From Clostridiaceae bacterium AM27-36LB (GTDB lineage Bacteria; Bacillota; Clostridia; Lachnospirales; Lachnospiraceae), in assembly GCA_003480725.1 (NCBI GenBank), contig QUJQ01000002.1:66744-130743 (forward strand): DNA of 64,000 nucleotides, read 5' to 3'. This document shows positions 52,543-63,000 of the stretch, piece after piece; position 1 is the first letter of the stretch; every line of letters begins with the position of its first letter. Made by a program: the position numbers and the translations under genes. Below the pieces are notes generated by a model that was not told the DNA's origin, searched no databases, and was given only the letters and a program-made list of their open reading frames with translations.

Positions 52543-55203
52543 TCAACTCTGCCAACGGTTCTTCAGCTTATTCTGAAGCCGATACAAGGTATTCATGGCA
52601 TCCATCGGCGTCATATTGGAGATGTCCAGCTCCTGAAGTTCTTTCACCACATCATCATCCTTCACCGCATCAAACAGGGAGATCTGCTCCAGATCCACCT
52701 CGTCGTATTTCTTCGGTTTGGCTTTCTGCTTTGCCTTTGCCTGGCTTTCCTCAGCGATTGATTTCGCTTTGACGGAAATATCTGCCTGACTTAATTCTTC
52801 CACCAGTTCCTTTGCTCTGGCGATCACGCTGTCCGGCACACCAGCCAGCTTTGCCACCTGGATTCCGTAGGATTTATCTGCTCCGCCTTTGACGATCTTT
52901 CTTAAAAATACGATGTCATCGCCTTTTTCCTTGACAGCGATACAGTAGTTGTTGACTCCTTCCATGGTGCCTTCCAGCTCGGTCAGTTCATGGTAATGGG
53001 TGGCAAATAAGGTCTTGGCTCCCAGCAGTTTTTTATCTGCAATATGCTCGATCACTGCCCATGCGATGGACAAGCCATCAAAGGTACTGGTACCCCTTCC
53101 GATTTCATCCAGGATCAGCAGACTGTTGGCGGTTGCATTTCTCAAAATATTGGAGACCTCGTTCATCTCCACCATGAAGGTACTCTGTCCGCTGGCCAGG
53201 TCATCGGATGCACCCACACGGGTAAAGATCCGGTCTACTACCCCAATATCCGCGCTGTCTGCCGGAACGAAACTTCCCACCTGTGCCATGAGAACGATCA
53301 GTGCCGTCTGACGCATGTAGGTGGATTTACCTGCCATATTCGGTCCGGTGATAATGGAGATACGGTTGGACTGATTATCCAGATACGTGTCATTACTGAT
53401 AAACATATGATTGGATATCATCTGCTCCACCACCGGATGTCTTCCGCCTTTAATATCGATCACACCTTTGGCATTGATCTTCGGACGCACATAATTATTT
53501 TTTTCTGCCACATAAGAAAGAGCAGTATATACATCCAGCTTTGCCACCGCCTTGGCGGTCTTCTGGATTCGAAGTACCTGGGACGCAATGTGATCCCGCA
53601 CCTGACTGAACAATTCATACTCCAATGCGGTCAGCTTCTCCTCTGCTCCAAGAATCGTCTCTTCCAGTTCTTTCAGCTCCGGAGTAATATAGCGTTCTGC
53701 ATTGGTCAGGGTCTGCTTGCGGATATAATCCTCCGGCACCAGATCCTTGTAGGAATTCGTCACTTCCAGATAATAACCGAAGACCTTGTTGAACTTGATC
53801 TTCATGTTTTTGATTCCGGTCCGCTCACGCTCTTTGGTCTCAATCTCGGCCAGCCAAGATTTTCCTTCTGTTTTGGCAGTCCGGTATCTATCCACATCCT
53901 CATTGTATCCATCCCGGATCATATTCCCTTCCCGGATGGAGATAGGCGGTTCCTCCTGAATGGACTTCTCCACCAGATCATATAGATCCGTCAATGTATC
54001 CAGCTCTTCACTGATCTCCTGCATCAGCGGACTTTTCAATTCGGATAATAATGTCTTGATGGGCGGCAGCATGCCAAGAGAAGTCTTAAATGCGATCAGA
54101 TCTCTTGGATTCGCTGTCTGATAGCTGATCCGCCCGATCAGTCGTTCAAGATCATAGATAGGATTCAGATACTCTCTCAATTCCTCTCTGGTGATCATCT
54201 GGGAATTCAATTCCTCAATAGCAGTCAGACGCTTCTCAATCTCTTCCTTATCGATCAGCGGCTGTTCAATATAACCACGCAGAGTTCTGGCTCCCATGGC
54301 CGTCTTCGTCTTATCAAGCACCCACAGAAGAGAACCACGCTTCTGCTTTTCTCTTAAGGTCTCCACCAGTTCCAGATTTCTCCGGCTGGAACTGTCAATG
54401 ATCATGAAATTACCGGACACATAAGGCTGAAGCTTTGTCATATGTGCCAAAGATGTCTTCTGTGTATCTGTCAGATAACGGAGCAGCGCACCTGCTGCAA
54501 TGACTCCGCAGCCAAAATCTGCCACGCCCAGTCCTTCCAGCGATCTCACATGAAAATGCTCCCGAAGTGTATTTTTACACAGTTCATCATCAAAATACCA
54601 GTTTTCCAGCGGATACAGTACCAGATTCAGCCGTTCCTTCAGATCATCCAGTTCCAGTCCGCTCATAAGAAGTGCTTCATTGCAGACCACTTCCCGAGGC
54701 GTAAACTTATAGATCTCATCCATGAGCTTTCTGGCAGAATCAACCTCCGTTACAAAATAATCACCGGTCGTCACATCCGCAAAGGAAATGCCGTACCGGT
54801 CACTGACATAGACAATGCTCATTACATAATTGTTCTTGGATTCATCCAGCGCCTGTGCGTTCAGGTTGGTTCCAGGTGTGACAATTCTGACAACTTCCCG
54901 CTTTACCAGCCCTTTCGCCAATGCCGGGTCTTCCACCTGTTCACAGATCGCCACTTTATAGCCTTTTGACACCAGACGGCTCAAATATCCTTCTACCGCA
55001 TGAAAGGGCACCCCACACATAGGGGCACGTTCCTCCATACCACAGCTTTTTCCGGTCAGCGTCAGTTCCAGTTCCTTGGATGCGATCTTCGCATCCTCAA
55101 AAAACATCTCATAAAAATCGCCCAGGCGATAAAATAAGATGCAGTCCTTGTATTCCTCTTTGGTCTTCAGATACTGCTGCATCATTGGTGTATATTCTGC
55201 CAC
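52543..55203 (-). CDS. mutS: DNA mismatch repair protein MutS
   Basis: An 886-residue mismatch-binding ATPase. The Phe-x-Glu mismatch wedge is in Phe-Tyr-Glu-Met-Phe near residue 31, Walker A Gly-Pro-Asn-Met-Ala-Gly-Lys-Ser near 620 and Walker B Asp-Glu-Ile-Gly-Arg-Gly-Thr-Ser. The start codon is GTG behind GAGG. It heads the long minus-strand operon and is preceded by a structured, gene-free region. Confidence 0.97.
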   Translation of the reverse strand: MAEYTPMMQQYLKTKEEYKDCILFYRLGDFYEMFFEDAKIASKELELTLTGKSCGMEERAPMCGVPFHAVEGYLSRLVSKGYKVAICEQVEDPALAKGLVKREVVRIVTPGTNLNAQALDESKNNYVMSIVYVSDRYGISFADVTTGDYFVTEVDSARKLMDEIYKFTPREVVCNEALLMSGLELDDLKERLNLVLYPLENWYFDDELCKNTLREHFHVRSLEGLGVADFGCGVIAAGALLRYLTDTQKTSLAHMTKLQPYVSGNFMIIDSSSRRNLELVETLREKQKRGSLLWVLDKTKTAMGARTLRGYIEQPLIDKEEIEKRLTAIEELNSQMITREELREYLNPIYDLERLIGRISYQTANPRDLIAFKTSLGMLPPIKTLLSELKSPLMQEISEELDTLTDLYDLVEKSIQEEPPISIREGNMIRDGYNEDVDRYRTAKTEGKSWLAEIETKERERTGIKNMKIKFNKVFGYYLEVTNSYKDLVPEDYIRKQTLTNAERYITPELKELEETILGAEEKLTALEYELFSQVRDHIASQVLRIQKTAKAVAKLDVYTALSYVAEKNNYVRPKINAKGVIDIKGGRHPVVEQMISNHMFISNDTYLDNQSNRISIITGPNMAGKSTYMRQTALIVLMAQVGSFVPADSADIGVVDRIFTRVGASDDLASGQSTFMVEMNEVSNILRNATANSLLILDEIGRGTSTFDGLSIAWAVIEHIADKKLLGAKTLFATHYHELTELEGTMEGVNNYCIAVKEKGDDIVFLRKIVKGGADKSYGIQVAKLAGVPDSVIARAKELVEELSQADISVKAKSIAEESQAKAKQKAKPKKYDEVDLEQISLFDAVKDDDVVKELQELDISNMTPMDAMNTLYRLQNKLKNRWQS

Positions 55204-55253
55204 TCAGTTACCTCGCTATCTATTCTATCTGATCTTTCACTCTATATTATCCC

Positions 55254-55397
55254 AGTGCGCACTCGAATGCGCACTTCACTTACGCGGTGCGCACTCGAGA
55301 AGTCTTCGACTTCTCTCGTTGTCGGGCTCACGCCCTATCAGTTTCTTGTGAGATGCGTCCGTCTGTAAACAGCCGGACGCATCTCCCTGTGAAACTG
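55254..55397. repeat. Cluster of hairpins in a gene-free gap upstream of mutS
   Basis: Between mutS and the efflux operon lies a gap of about 290 bp with no gene. It holds several perfect inverted repeats: AGTGCGCA/TGCGCACT (55254-55261 and 55268-55275), GAGAAGTC/GACTTCTC (55297-55304, 55308-55315), GGGC/GCCC (55324-55335), and a nested stem CAGTTTC/GAAACTG (55339-55345, 55391-55397) enclosing GAGATGCGTCCG/CGGACGCATCTC (55350-55361, 55374-55385). The sequence GTGCGCACTCGA also occurs twice. This could be an interspersed palindromic element or a structured leader of mutS. Confidence 0.7.
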
Positions 55398-55452
55398 GCA
55401 CTGCTTTGCGCTATCGCACATTATAACACACCTGGATATTCGGGTAAAGCCG

Positions 55453-55487
55453 AAAAACTGTCGGTGAAATCCATTTTCACCGACAGT
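55453..55487 (-). terminator. Intrinsic terminator of the efflux operon
   Basis: A perfect 13-bp stem (ACTGTCGGTGAAA at 55457-55469 with TTTCACCGACAGT at 55475-55487) with a five-base loop, followed on the minus strand by TTTTT. It begins 7 bp after the stop codon of the adaptor gene. Confidence 0.92.
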
Positions 55488-55493
55488 CCTGCC

Positions 55494-56849
55494 TTATTTT
55501 ATATGTGTTCCTTTCTTGATTCCGGTGTCATACGGATTAGTCACCACCTGGTCTCCTTCTTCCAGACCGTTGATCACCTCCGAGCGTCCACCGCTCTGTT
55601 CTCCAAGTTCCACTTCTTTGAGAACCGCCTTGCCGCCAGCTTTCACATAGACAGCATCTCCATTGTCTCCCGGAACGATGGCTGAAGATGGAATCTGCAG
55701 CACCTCTTCTTTCCGAACCACAGAGAAGGTCAGATCTGCCTGATGACCGGCACCCATTTTGTCGGAAAGACCATCTACATCCAAAATCACTTTAGATCTG
55801 TTTTCCTCAATACCAAGCACCGACAGCTCCTGCGTGGATACCGGCGAGAGAAAAGATACCGTTCCGGTAAGTTCACTTCCGTCTGCCAGTTTTGCGGTAG
55901 CAATATCGCCTTCCTTCAGCAGTGCCGCCTGTGTATCCAGCACATTTGCCTCCAGTGTCATCTGATCGGTGTTGTAGATCCGGTACAACGGCTGATTCTG
56001 AGTCACATAATCGCCGTTTTTCACAAGAATCTCCCATACCACACCATCTGTCGGAGCTGTTGGAGCTGTCTTATCCAGTTCTTCCTGTACCTGCTGCATC
56101 TGAAGATCAATCTGCTGGCCGGACGCACTGGTTCCAGTATTTACCGCTTTCACACTTCCGTCCAACAGACTTAACTGGGACTCATAAGAAGCGATCAGGC
56201 TCTCATAATATGACTTTGTGGATTCGGAGCGGTTGTTATCCGCTTCCACCAGTGCCTGCTCCGCTGCTGCTCTGGCACTTTCCAGAGAGCTTAACACGGA
56301 CTGCTTGGCTGGATCCTTGGAACCGTCATACTCATCAAACGCTTTCCAGTATGCCACATTTGCCGTATCAAAATTCTCAGAAGCCACCCGGTAAAGCTGC
56401 TCCGCATGACCTTCCTCCCCGTAAAGCTGTCGATAGGTAAGCTGTGCCTGCTCCAATTGGGATTCAAGCTGCTGACGACTTACACTCAACTGGGCTTTTG
56501 TGGAAGTACCTTCACTCTGTACACTGGTCTTCTGTGCCTTCAAAGACTCAATCTGGCGGTTCAGTTCATCCCTGGTCTGAGAGTCATCCAGTACGACGAT
56601 CTTTGCACCCTGCTCTACAGTCTCGCCTTCTTTGGCTGCCACTTCTGACACAGTGCCTGACAGCGGTGCACATACATACTGGCTGTCCTTCGGAGTTACT
56701 GTTGCCGATACCGTAAAAGTATCCAGAAGGTCTGCCTTCTGGACTGTCTCCGTCTCCACACGCACAGGCATCAGCAGCACCACAAGTCCTGCCACTGCCA
56801 GCACACCTAAGAGTACTGCTCCTGCAATGATCTTTACTCGTTTTTTCAT
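55494..56849 (-). CDS. MacA/HlyD-like efflux adaptor
   Basis: A 451-residue periplasmic-adaptor-type subunit: N-terminal transmembrane helix (7-28), barrel-sandwich (lipoyl) halves near 55-75 and 260-280, a long coiled-coil hairpin (about 75-230) and beta-barrel plus membrane-proximal domains. It works with the ABC permease and ATPase encoded just upstream, forming a MacAB-like exporter in a Gram-positive envelope. Substrate unknown; antimicrobial peptides or lipids are possibilities. Confidence 0.9.
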   Translation of the reverse strand: MKKRVKIIAGAVLLGVLAVAGLVVLLMPVRVETETVQKADLLDTFTVSATVTPKDSQYVCAPLSGTVSEVAAKEGETVEQGAKIVVLDDSQTRDELNRQIESLKAQKTSVQSEGTSTKAQLSVSRQQLESQLEQAQLTYRQLYGEEGHAEQLYRVASENFDTANVAYWKAFDEYDGSKDPAKQSVLSSLESARAAAEQALVEADNNRSESTKSYYESLIASYESQLSLLDGSVKAVNTGTSASGQQIDLQMQQVQEELDKTAPTAPTDGVVWEILVKNGDYVTQNQPLYRIYNTDQMTLEANVLDTQAALLKEGDIATAKLADGSELTGTVSFLSPVSTQELSVLGIEENRSKVILDVDGLSDKMGAGHQADLTFSVVRKEEVLQIPSSAIVPGDNGDAVYVKAGGKAVLKEVELGEQSGGRSEVINGLEEGDQVVTNPYDTGIKKGTHIK

Positions 56850-56853
56850 CTCT

Positions 56854-59208
56854 CTACTCCCTCTCCATCAGAAGCGATACAGGGGATACCGCTTTTAATT
56901 TTCTAAGTATCAGTCTGGAACTGATAAATACCGCAATGAACATCAGCACAGCCGACTCTGCCACCGATGCAGCATCTGCAAAATCTGGAATACTGAACAT
57001 CTTGGCAGACATGGACACTGCAAATGCATGGCTCATCCAGAAAGTCATGGGAATTCCCAACAGCACACCACCAGCAGTCAATATCCACTGACCCACGCTG
57101 ATGACTTCCAGACACTCGCTCGCTGTCAGCCCCAGCATCAGCATCACTGATAGTTCCCGTTTCAGCTCTTCAAAGCTGATCAGTGCACTGGTGTACAGCA
57201 CTGCCAGACCGATCAGGATTCCAAGAGCTACCATCATACCGATCAGCATATCAAAGCTCCCCATCATATCCCTCCATTTCTGGATCTTGGCGATCCGGCC
57301 TTCCAGTCCGGTTACCCGAGGTGCTCCTTCCAGATCTTTCCAGATCAGCTCTTCCGCCCCGGAAGCAGCCTTAATATAGAGACCCGTACACACATTTCGA
57401 TATTCACTGATATCCGCCAGTCCTTCCATAGACATATAGGCAGTTGTTCCCATATATTGCTCCATAACTGCAGTGACAGGCACCCGCGTGATCCGTTCTT
57501 CCGGGTATGTCACTTTCACATCCACCCAGCCGCCAACACCAACACCCAACCGTTGAGCCATATGGATCGACAGGACGATTCCTTCTGATGCCACATGAAT
57601 CGTTCCACCATCTGCATCATAGAGATGTACCAGTTCGCAATCCCTGTCAATGCCCTGCACTGTACAGTCCAGTTCTTCATTGCCACGTATGAGCTTTGCC
57701 TGTGTCTCTGCAAAAGGCTCCATTTTCTCAATATTTTCATTTTCAACGGAAGAAAGTACATCCACCGTTTTCAGTGGTTCTTCAAAATAAACGGTAAAAT
57801 CCTGATGCTGTACTTTTTCCAGATTATCGAACAAAAAGACATCAAACAGACTGCTCACCGACATGAGCGTTGCCGTGATCATAAATGCGCAGGCAATACC
57901 AAACAAGGACAGCATACTTCGCTTTGGATTTCTTCCAATGCTTCGAAGTGCCATGATACCAGGCACTGTAAACAGCTTTAACAGTCCTGGAATCCGCTCT
58001 GCCAGCGTCTTTTTCGCCCCTTTGGGAGCTGGTGGCCGAAGAGCATCCGCAGGACTTAAGTGAGTCAGTTTTCTGGCACACAGATAGCTGACTGTTGAGC
58101 AGAACACACTTGCCAGGATCACACCGATCACCAGATATTTCATGGAGATTCCTGCCTGTGCATCCGGCAGATTATAATAGACCCGATAATAATCCACCAA
58201 CGGTGTAGCACACACATTTCCCAGAAGTCCGCCTGCCAGACCTCCGATCACACCAATAGCCAGACCATATCCCAGATAATGCCATCCAATCTGTCTGCCA
58301 GTGATTCCGATGGACAGCATGGTCCCCACCTGGATCCGCTGCTGCTCGATCAGCCGATGCATGGTAATATACAGCACCACTGCAGCCACAAACAGGAACA
58401 AAAACGGCAATACCAATGCCATCTGATCCAGCTGATCTAATTCTGAATCAAGCATGGACGCTGACTGGTGATCTTCTCTTCCATAGACGCTGTAACATCC
58501 ATAGGGCTTTAACAGCTCTTCCACCTGATCCTTCACATCGTCAATAGTGTAGCCAGGATCCAGATCAAAGGCAAAGCTGTTGGCCATATCTTTCATGCCG
58601 TACAGGGATTCCATGGTCTTTTGATCCACAAACCCCACATCATAATTGGCGGCATCGGGATACATATCCACGATATTTCTGATAATGTAAATATTTTCCG
58701 GAGAAATGCCCCCACCTGTAATCTCTAGCTCCGTATCCTTTCCTGATACCAGCACATGGATCTTCGTTCCCACAGCCAGACTTCTGGCTTCCAAAAATGC
58801 ATTTCCGACAACCACCTGAAGTTCTCCTGCTTTCACATCCGTTCCCTGAAAAAGCATGGGCACATTTCTGCCGCCTTTCTCATAAGAAATAAGCTTCAGT
58901 CTGGCATTGCCATCTCCAATATCTGTAAGCCTTGCTTCCTTGATGATCCTGGCCTGTACTTCTCCAATTCCCGGTATGTCTGCCAGCTTGTCTTTGATTG
59001 CTGCCGGAGCCTCATAAACTTCCGCAAATCCTTCTGTAAATGCGCTTTTCTCATACAGCAGATCTCTGGACACCAGCAGATGATCCTTCGCCACCGACAT
59101 GACGCAGAAGCCACAGAAGCCCACACCAACGATCAACAGACAGATTCCATAAGCTGCCAGACTCTTCTTCATATCCCGAAGCATTTTCAAGAACAGCAGC
59201 TTTACCAT
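56854..59208 (-). CDS. FtsX-like ABC transporter permease
   Basis: A 784-residue permease with two FtsX-type blocks: a helix near 14-38, a large outer domain, helices near 265-295, 310-345 and 360-380, a second outer domain, and three C-terminal helices near 660-690, 705-735 and 750-775. This size fits the long permeases of MacB/LolCE-type exporters. It overlaps the ATPase gene by 7 bp. Confidence 0.92.
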   Translation of the reverse strand: MVKLLFLKMLRDMKKSLAAYGICLLIVGVGFCGFCVMSVAKDHLLVSRDLLYEKSAFTEGFAEVYEAPAAIKDKLADIPGIGEVQARIIKEARLTDIGDGNARLKLISYEKGGRNVPMLFQGTDVKAGELQVVVGNAFLEARSLAVGTKIHVLVSGKDTELEITGGGISPENIYIIRNIVDMYPDAANYDVGFVDQKTMESLYGMKDMANSFAFDLDPGYTIDDVKDQVEELLKPYGCYSVYGREDHQSASMLDSELDQLDQMALVLPFLFLFVAAVVLYITMHRLIEQQRIQVGTMLSIGITGRQIGWHYLGYGLAIGVIGGLAGGLLGNVCATPLVDYYRVYYNLPDAQAGISMKYLVIGVILASVFCSTVSYLCARKLTHLSPADALRPPAPKGAKKTLAERIPGLLKLFTVPGIMALRSIGRNPKRSMLSLFGIACAFMITATLMSVSSLFDVFLFDNLEKVQHQDFTVYFEEPLKTVDVLSSVENENIEKMEPFAETQAKLIRGNEELDCTVQGIDRDCELVHLYDADGGTIHVASEGIVLSIHMAQRLGVGVGGWVDVKVTYPEERITRVPVTAVMEQYMGTTAYMSMEGLADISEYRNVCTGLYIKAASGAEELIWKDLEGAPRVTGLEGRIAKIQKWRDMMGSFDMLIGMMVALGILIGLAVLYTSALISFEELKRELSVMLMLGLTASECLEVISVGQWILTAGGVLLGIPMTFWMSHAFAVSMSAKMFSIPDFADAASVAESAVLMFIAVFISSRLILRKLKAVSPVSLLMERE

Positions 59209-59909
59209 AGCAGCTCCTCCGCTTTCAGTGGGTGCTCATTTTTCTCCACCCGGATCATCTGACCATCCTTCATATAGAAGACCCGGTCTGCCACCTTAGC
59301 CATCTCCGCATTATGTGTGATCGTCACCACCGGACAGCCAATCTGATCTCTCACATCCAGCAAAAGCTTTACCACCGCCAGGCTGTTCTTGGAATCCAAT
59401 GCTCCGGTCGGCTCATCACACAACAGGATCGATGGATTTTTCACGATTGCTCTGGCAATGGATACCCGCTGCTGCTCACCACCGGACATCTGCGCCGGAA
59501 AATGTTCTTTTCGTTCCGCCAGTCCTACCATCTCCAGCACCTCATCCGCACTTCGGGAACCCGGTGTAATGCTGGATGCCAACTCCACATTTTCCTTGGC
59601 TGTCAGCGTAGGGATCAGATGGAAGAACTGAAACACAAATCCCACCACGTCCCTGCGGTAAGAAGACAGCTCCAGTGCCGTCATCTCCGACAGATTTTTC
59701 TCTCTATATAACAGTTCGCCGCCGCTGGCACTATCCATGCCTCCCAGCAGGTTAAGAAGTGTACTCTTACCGGAACCGGACGGTCCTAAGACCACCACAA
59801 ATTCCCCGGGACAAATCTCGAAAGATACCCCGTTTAACGCATGAACACGGACTTCTCCGTCTCCGTACCACCGGCTCACATCCGTTCCTTTCAGTACCCA
59901 ATCGCTCAT
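59202..59909 (-). CDS. ABC transporter ATP-binding protein (MacB/LolD-like)
   Basis: A 235-residue ATPase: Walker A Gly-Pro-Ser-Gly-Ser-Gly-Lys-Ser at 42-49, signature Met-Ser-Gly-Gly-Glu-Gln at 141-146 and Walker B with Asp-Glu-Pro-Thr-Gly-Ala-Leu-Asp at 165-172. It energises the permease encoded after it. It is the first gene of the operon and lies behind a promoter with two palindromes. Confidence 0.95.
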   Translation of the reverse strand: MSDWVLKGTDVSRWYGDGEVRVHALNGVSFEICPGEFVVVLGPSGSGKSTLLNLLGGMDSASGGELLYREKNLSEMTALELSSYRRDVVGFVFQFFHLIPTLTAKENVELASSITPGSRSADEVLEMVGLAERKEHFPAQMSGGEQQRVSIARAIVKNPSILLCDEPTGALDSKNSLAVVKLLLDVRDQIGCPVVTITHNAEMAKVADRVFYMKDGQMIRVEKNEHPLKAEELLW

Positions 59910-59926
59910 ACTTTTCCCTCTTTTAG

Positions 59927-59940
59927 TTAGATATATCTAA
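59927..59940. promoter_or_regulatory. 14-bp palindromic operator of the efflux operon
   Basis: TTAGATATATCTAA, a perfect palindrome 17 bp before the ATPase start and just downstream of the -10 box. This shape is typical of MarR- or TetR-type regulators; no such regulator gene is in the window. Confidence 0.7.
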
Positions 59941-59949
59941 TTCATGCAC

Positions 59950-59978
59950 AGTATAGCATATTGGAAAATGAAATACAA
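59950..59978 (-). promoter_or_regulatory. Promoter of the efflux operon
   Basis: On the minus strand TTGTAT (59973-59978) and TATACT (59950-59955) are 17 bp apart. A second perfect palindrome, ACAATTCTGAATTGT (59975-59989), overlaps the -35 box. Confidence 0.75.
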
Positions 59979-60008
59979 TTCTGAATTGTGAACAAGGGCA
60001 TATATGAA

Positions 60009-60046
60009 AAATACCGCTGTATGATTTCTCATATACAGCGGTATTT
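60009..60046 (-). terminator. hsdR: Intrinsic terminator after hsdR
   Basis: A perfect 14-bp stem (AAATACCGCTGTAT at 60009-60022 with ATACAGCGGTATTT at 60033-60046), followed by a T run on the minus strand, 10 bp after the hsdR stop. It separates the restriction locus from the efflux operon. Confidence 0.9.
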
Positions 60047-60055
60047 CCTGCGATT

Positions 60056-63000
60056 TTAATCTGATTGCTTTCTGTATGATATTTTAGGTTCTGCTACCAT
60101 CGACAGCGGTTCCTGACTATTCAGATCATAAGTCACTGTCTTATGATCCGGCTCAGTAAAGGTAGCCGAACCACCTATACCGAAATACTTTTCAAAGAAG
60201 GCTTTCAATTTGTCAATGACACCCTGTTTCTTCTTGGCTCTGCCACCACCGCCAAAGCGTGAAATCGGTGGCATAAGTTTATCTATGTCCGTTCCGGCTG
60301 TTTTGATCTCTCCATCACGGAATGCATTCTCCATGAACTTCCGTGTATCTTCCGGCTTCAGCTTTTCTTCCGTGATAATCGCATTAAGGTCATGGTCTCT
60401 CTGTTCCACCACATACTCATGCCATTCATTCATGACATCATCCACATCATTGATTCCTGCAATAAAAGTTTCAATGAGCTGTTTCTTGCTGCGCAGTTCC
60501 GGGCTGGCATCAATTGCTTTATTGATGGTAATCAGAACTTCCTTGTCTTCGCAATGGGTATCATGGTACTTCTTTACAAGCATGAGAATATAATCAATGT
60601 TAATTTCTATCTGACGAATCAGTTCAATCTCAAATACTACATCGTCTGTAATATCCGTGCTTTCCTGACGCTTGCGTTTCCACTCATCACGCAAGTCCTG
60701 ATAGCGTCCAAGATAATCCTGTAAATCACGTTCAGAAATCAGCTCCTTACCCTTGAAATCATCAAAAGAAAGCAGCAGATTTCTCATACGAAGAATCGCA
60801 CCAAACAAAGCGATAAAATCTTTCTGGTTCTGTTCTCCGACAATCTGTGGTTCTGACAAAGGAAACTTATTATTCAAATCTTCCATCATATCCACATACC
60901 CTGGCATTGGCTTACCATCTACAGATTCATATCCGTAATAATAATCCTTAAAGCTCTGCAACAGAACAATGCCTCCGGCATTCTTGTCTCCGAACAGGGA
61001 AATGGCGCTATCCACTCGCTTTTGCAGATTTCGGAAACATATAATATTTCCAAAGGTCTTGATAGAATTCAGAATACGATTGGTACGGGAAAACGCCTGT
61101 ATCAGCCCGTGCATTTTCAGATTCTTGTCTACCCACAGCGTATTCATTGTTGTAGCATCAAAACCTGTCAGGAACATATTTACTACGATCAGAATATCCA
61201 ATTCCTTGTTCTTCATGCGAAGCGACACATCTTTATAGTAATTCTGGAATTTATCACTTGAGGTATCGTAATTCGTATGGAACATTTCATTATAATCCTT
61301 GATGGCTTCTTCCAGAAATTCTCTGGACGGCTGATCGAGGGCAGAGGTGTCCTCTGAATTTTCTTCATCCAGAATACCATCCGACTCTTCCTCATTTGCA
61401 CCATAACTGAAAATAGTTGCAACTCGCAGTTTTTTGGTCGGATCTGCTGCCATCTGCTTTTTGAATTCCTGATAATATAGTTTTGCCATCGGAACACTCG
61501 ATACAGCAAAAATGGAATTAAAACCACTGATACGCTGTTTCTGCTTGATTTCCTCTACCTCATCCCGTTTGGCAGAAGCCACCTCTGCAATATTAGTCAG
61601 CGTATTATATATGTAAGTTTTATCCCCACGATAGGTCTTCTGGTCAAAATGTTCCAGTATGTACTGTGTCACAATACGAATACGCTCAGGAGCCATCATA
61701 ACCTTTTCACGGTTAATGTCCCAGACCATCTCGTCAGTGATTTCTTCTTCCACATCCATCGTTTTAATATAATCCACCCGGAATGGAAGAACATTTTTAT
61801 CGTTAATCGCATCCACAATCGTGTAGCTGTGGAGCTGATCTCCAAAGGTCTGACCTGTAGTAATGAATTCTGGATTTTTTGCTCTGCCGGAATTAACAGA
61901 GAAAATCGGTGTTCCTGTAAATCCAAACAGATGATATTTCTTGAAATTCTTCACAATCGCAGTGTGCATATCTCCAAACTGACTGCGGTGGCACTCATCA
62001 AAAATAATAACGATATGTTTCGTATAAACTTCATGCCCCGGATTCTTTTTTATAAAGGTAGCCAGTTTCTGAATTGTAGTAATAATGATGTGTGCGTCCG
62101 GGTCTTCCAACTGCCGTTTTAATATGGTTGTCGAGGTATTGCTGTTGGCCGCACCTTTTTCAAAACGGTCATATTCTTTCATGGTCTGATAGTCCAGATC
62201 CTTACGGTCAACCACAAACAGCACCTTATCAATATAAGGAAGCTTCGATGCCAGTCTTGCCGTCTTGAACGAAGTCAACGTCTTGCCGGAACCCGTGGTA
62301 TGCCAGATGTAACCACCACCCTCGACACTGCCGTACTTCTTATAATTATTGGCAATTTCGATACGATTGAGAATTCGCTCCGTAGCCGTAATCTGGTACG
62401 GACGCATGACCATCAACATATCCTCAGATGTAAAAATACAGTATTTCGTCAGGATATTCAGAATCGTATGCTTTGCGAAAAAAGTCTTCGTAAAATCAAT
62501 CAGATCCGGAATCACACGGTTGTTGGCATCTGCCCAGAAGCAGGTAAACTCAAAACTGTTGCTGGTCTTGGTCTTACTTGCTCCCCGCTTCTCATGTTCC
62601 TTTTCCGCATTCCGTCTGGTACTGTTGGAATAATACTTTGTGTTTGTACCATTGGAAATGACAAAAACTTGAATGTATTCATACAGTCCGCATCCTGCCC
62701 AGAAAGAATCTCTCTGGTAGCGGTTAATCTGGTTGAATGCTTCGCGGATAGCAACACCTCTGCGTTTCAACTCAATATGTACAAGAGGCAGACCATTTAC
62801 CAATACTGTAACATCATAGCGGTTGTCATGCTTCGCACCATTCTCTGCGGAAGCATTCACCTTGTACTGATTGATGACCTGTAACCTGTTGTTATGGATG
62901 TTCTTTTTATCTATGAGTGTAATATTCTTGGAAGAACCGTCATCACGAGTCAGAACCTGAACATTGTCTTCCTGTATCTTCCGAGTCTTTTCCACGATAT

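Noticed and set aside
53044..53985. 313-codon plus-strand frame opposite mutS
   Set aside because: Mirror frame of a strongly conserved gene; composition unlike a real protein.
55287..55685. 132-codon plus-strand frame across the hairpin block and the adaptor gene end
   Set aside because: It spans the hairpin cluster and a terminator and runs antisense into the adaptor gene; no ribosome binding site.
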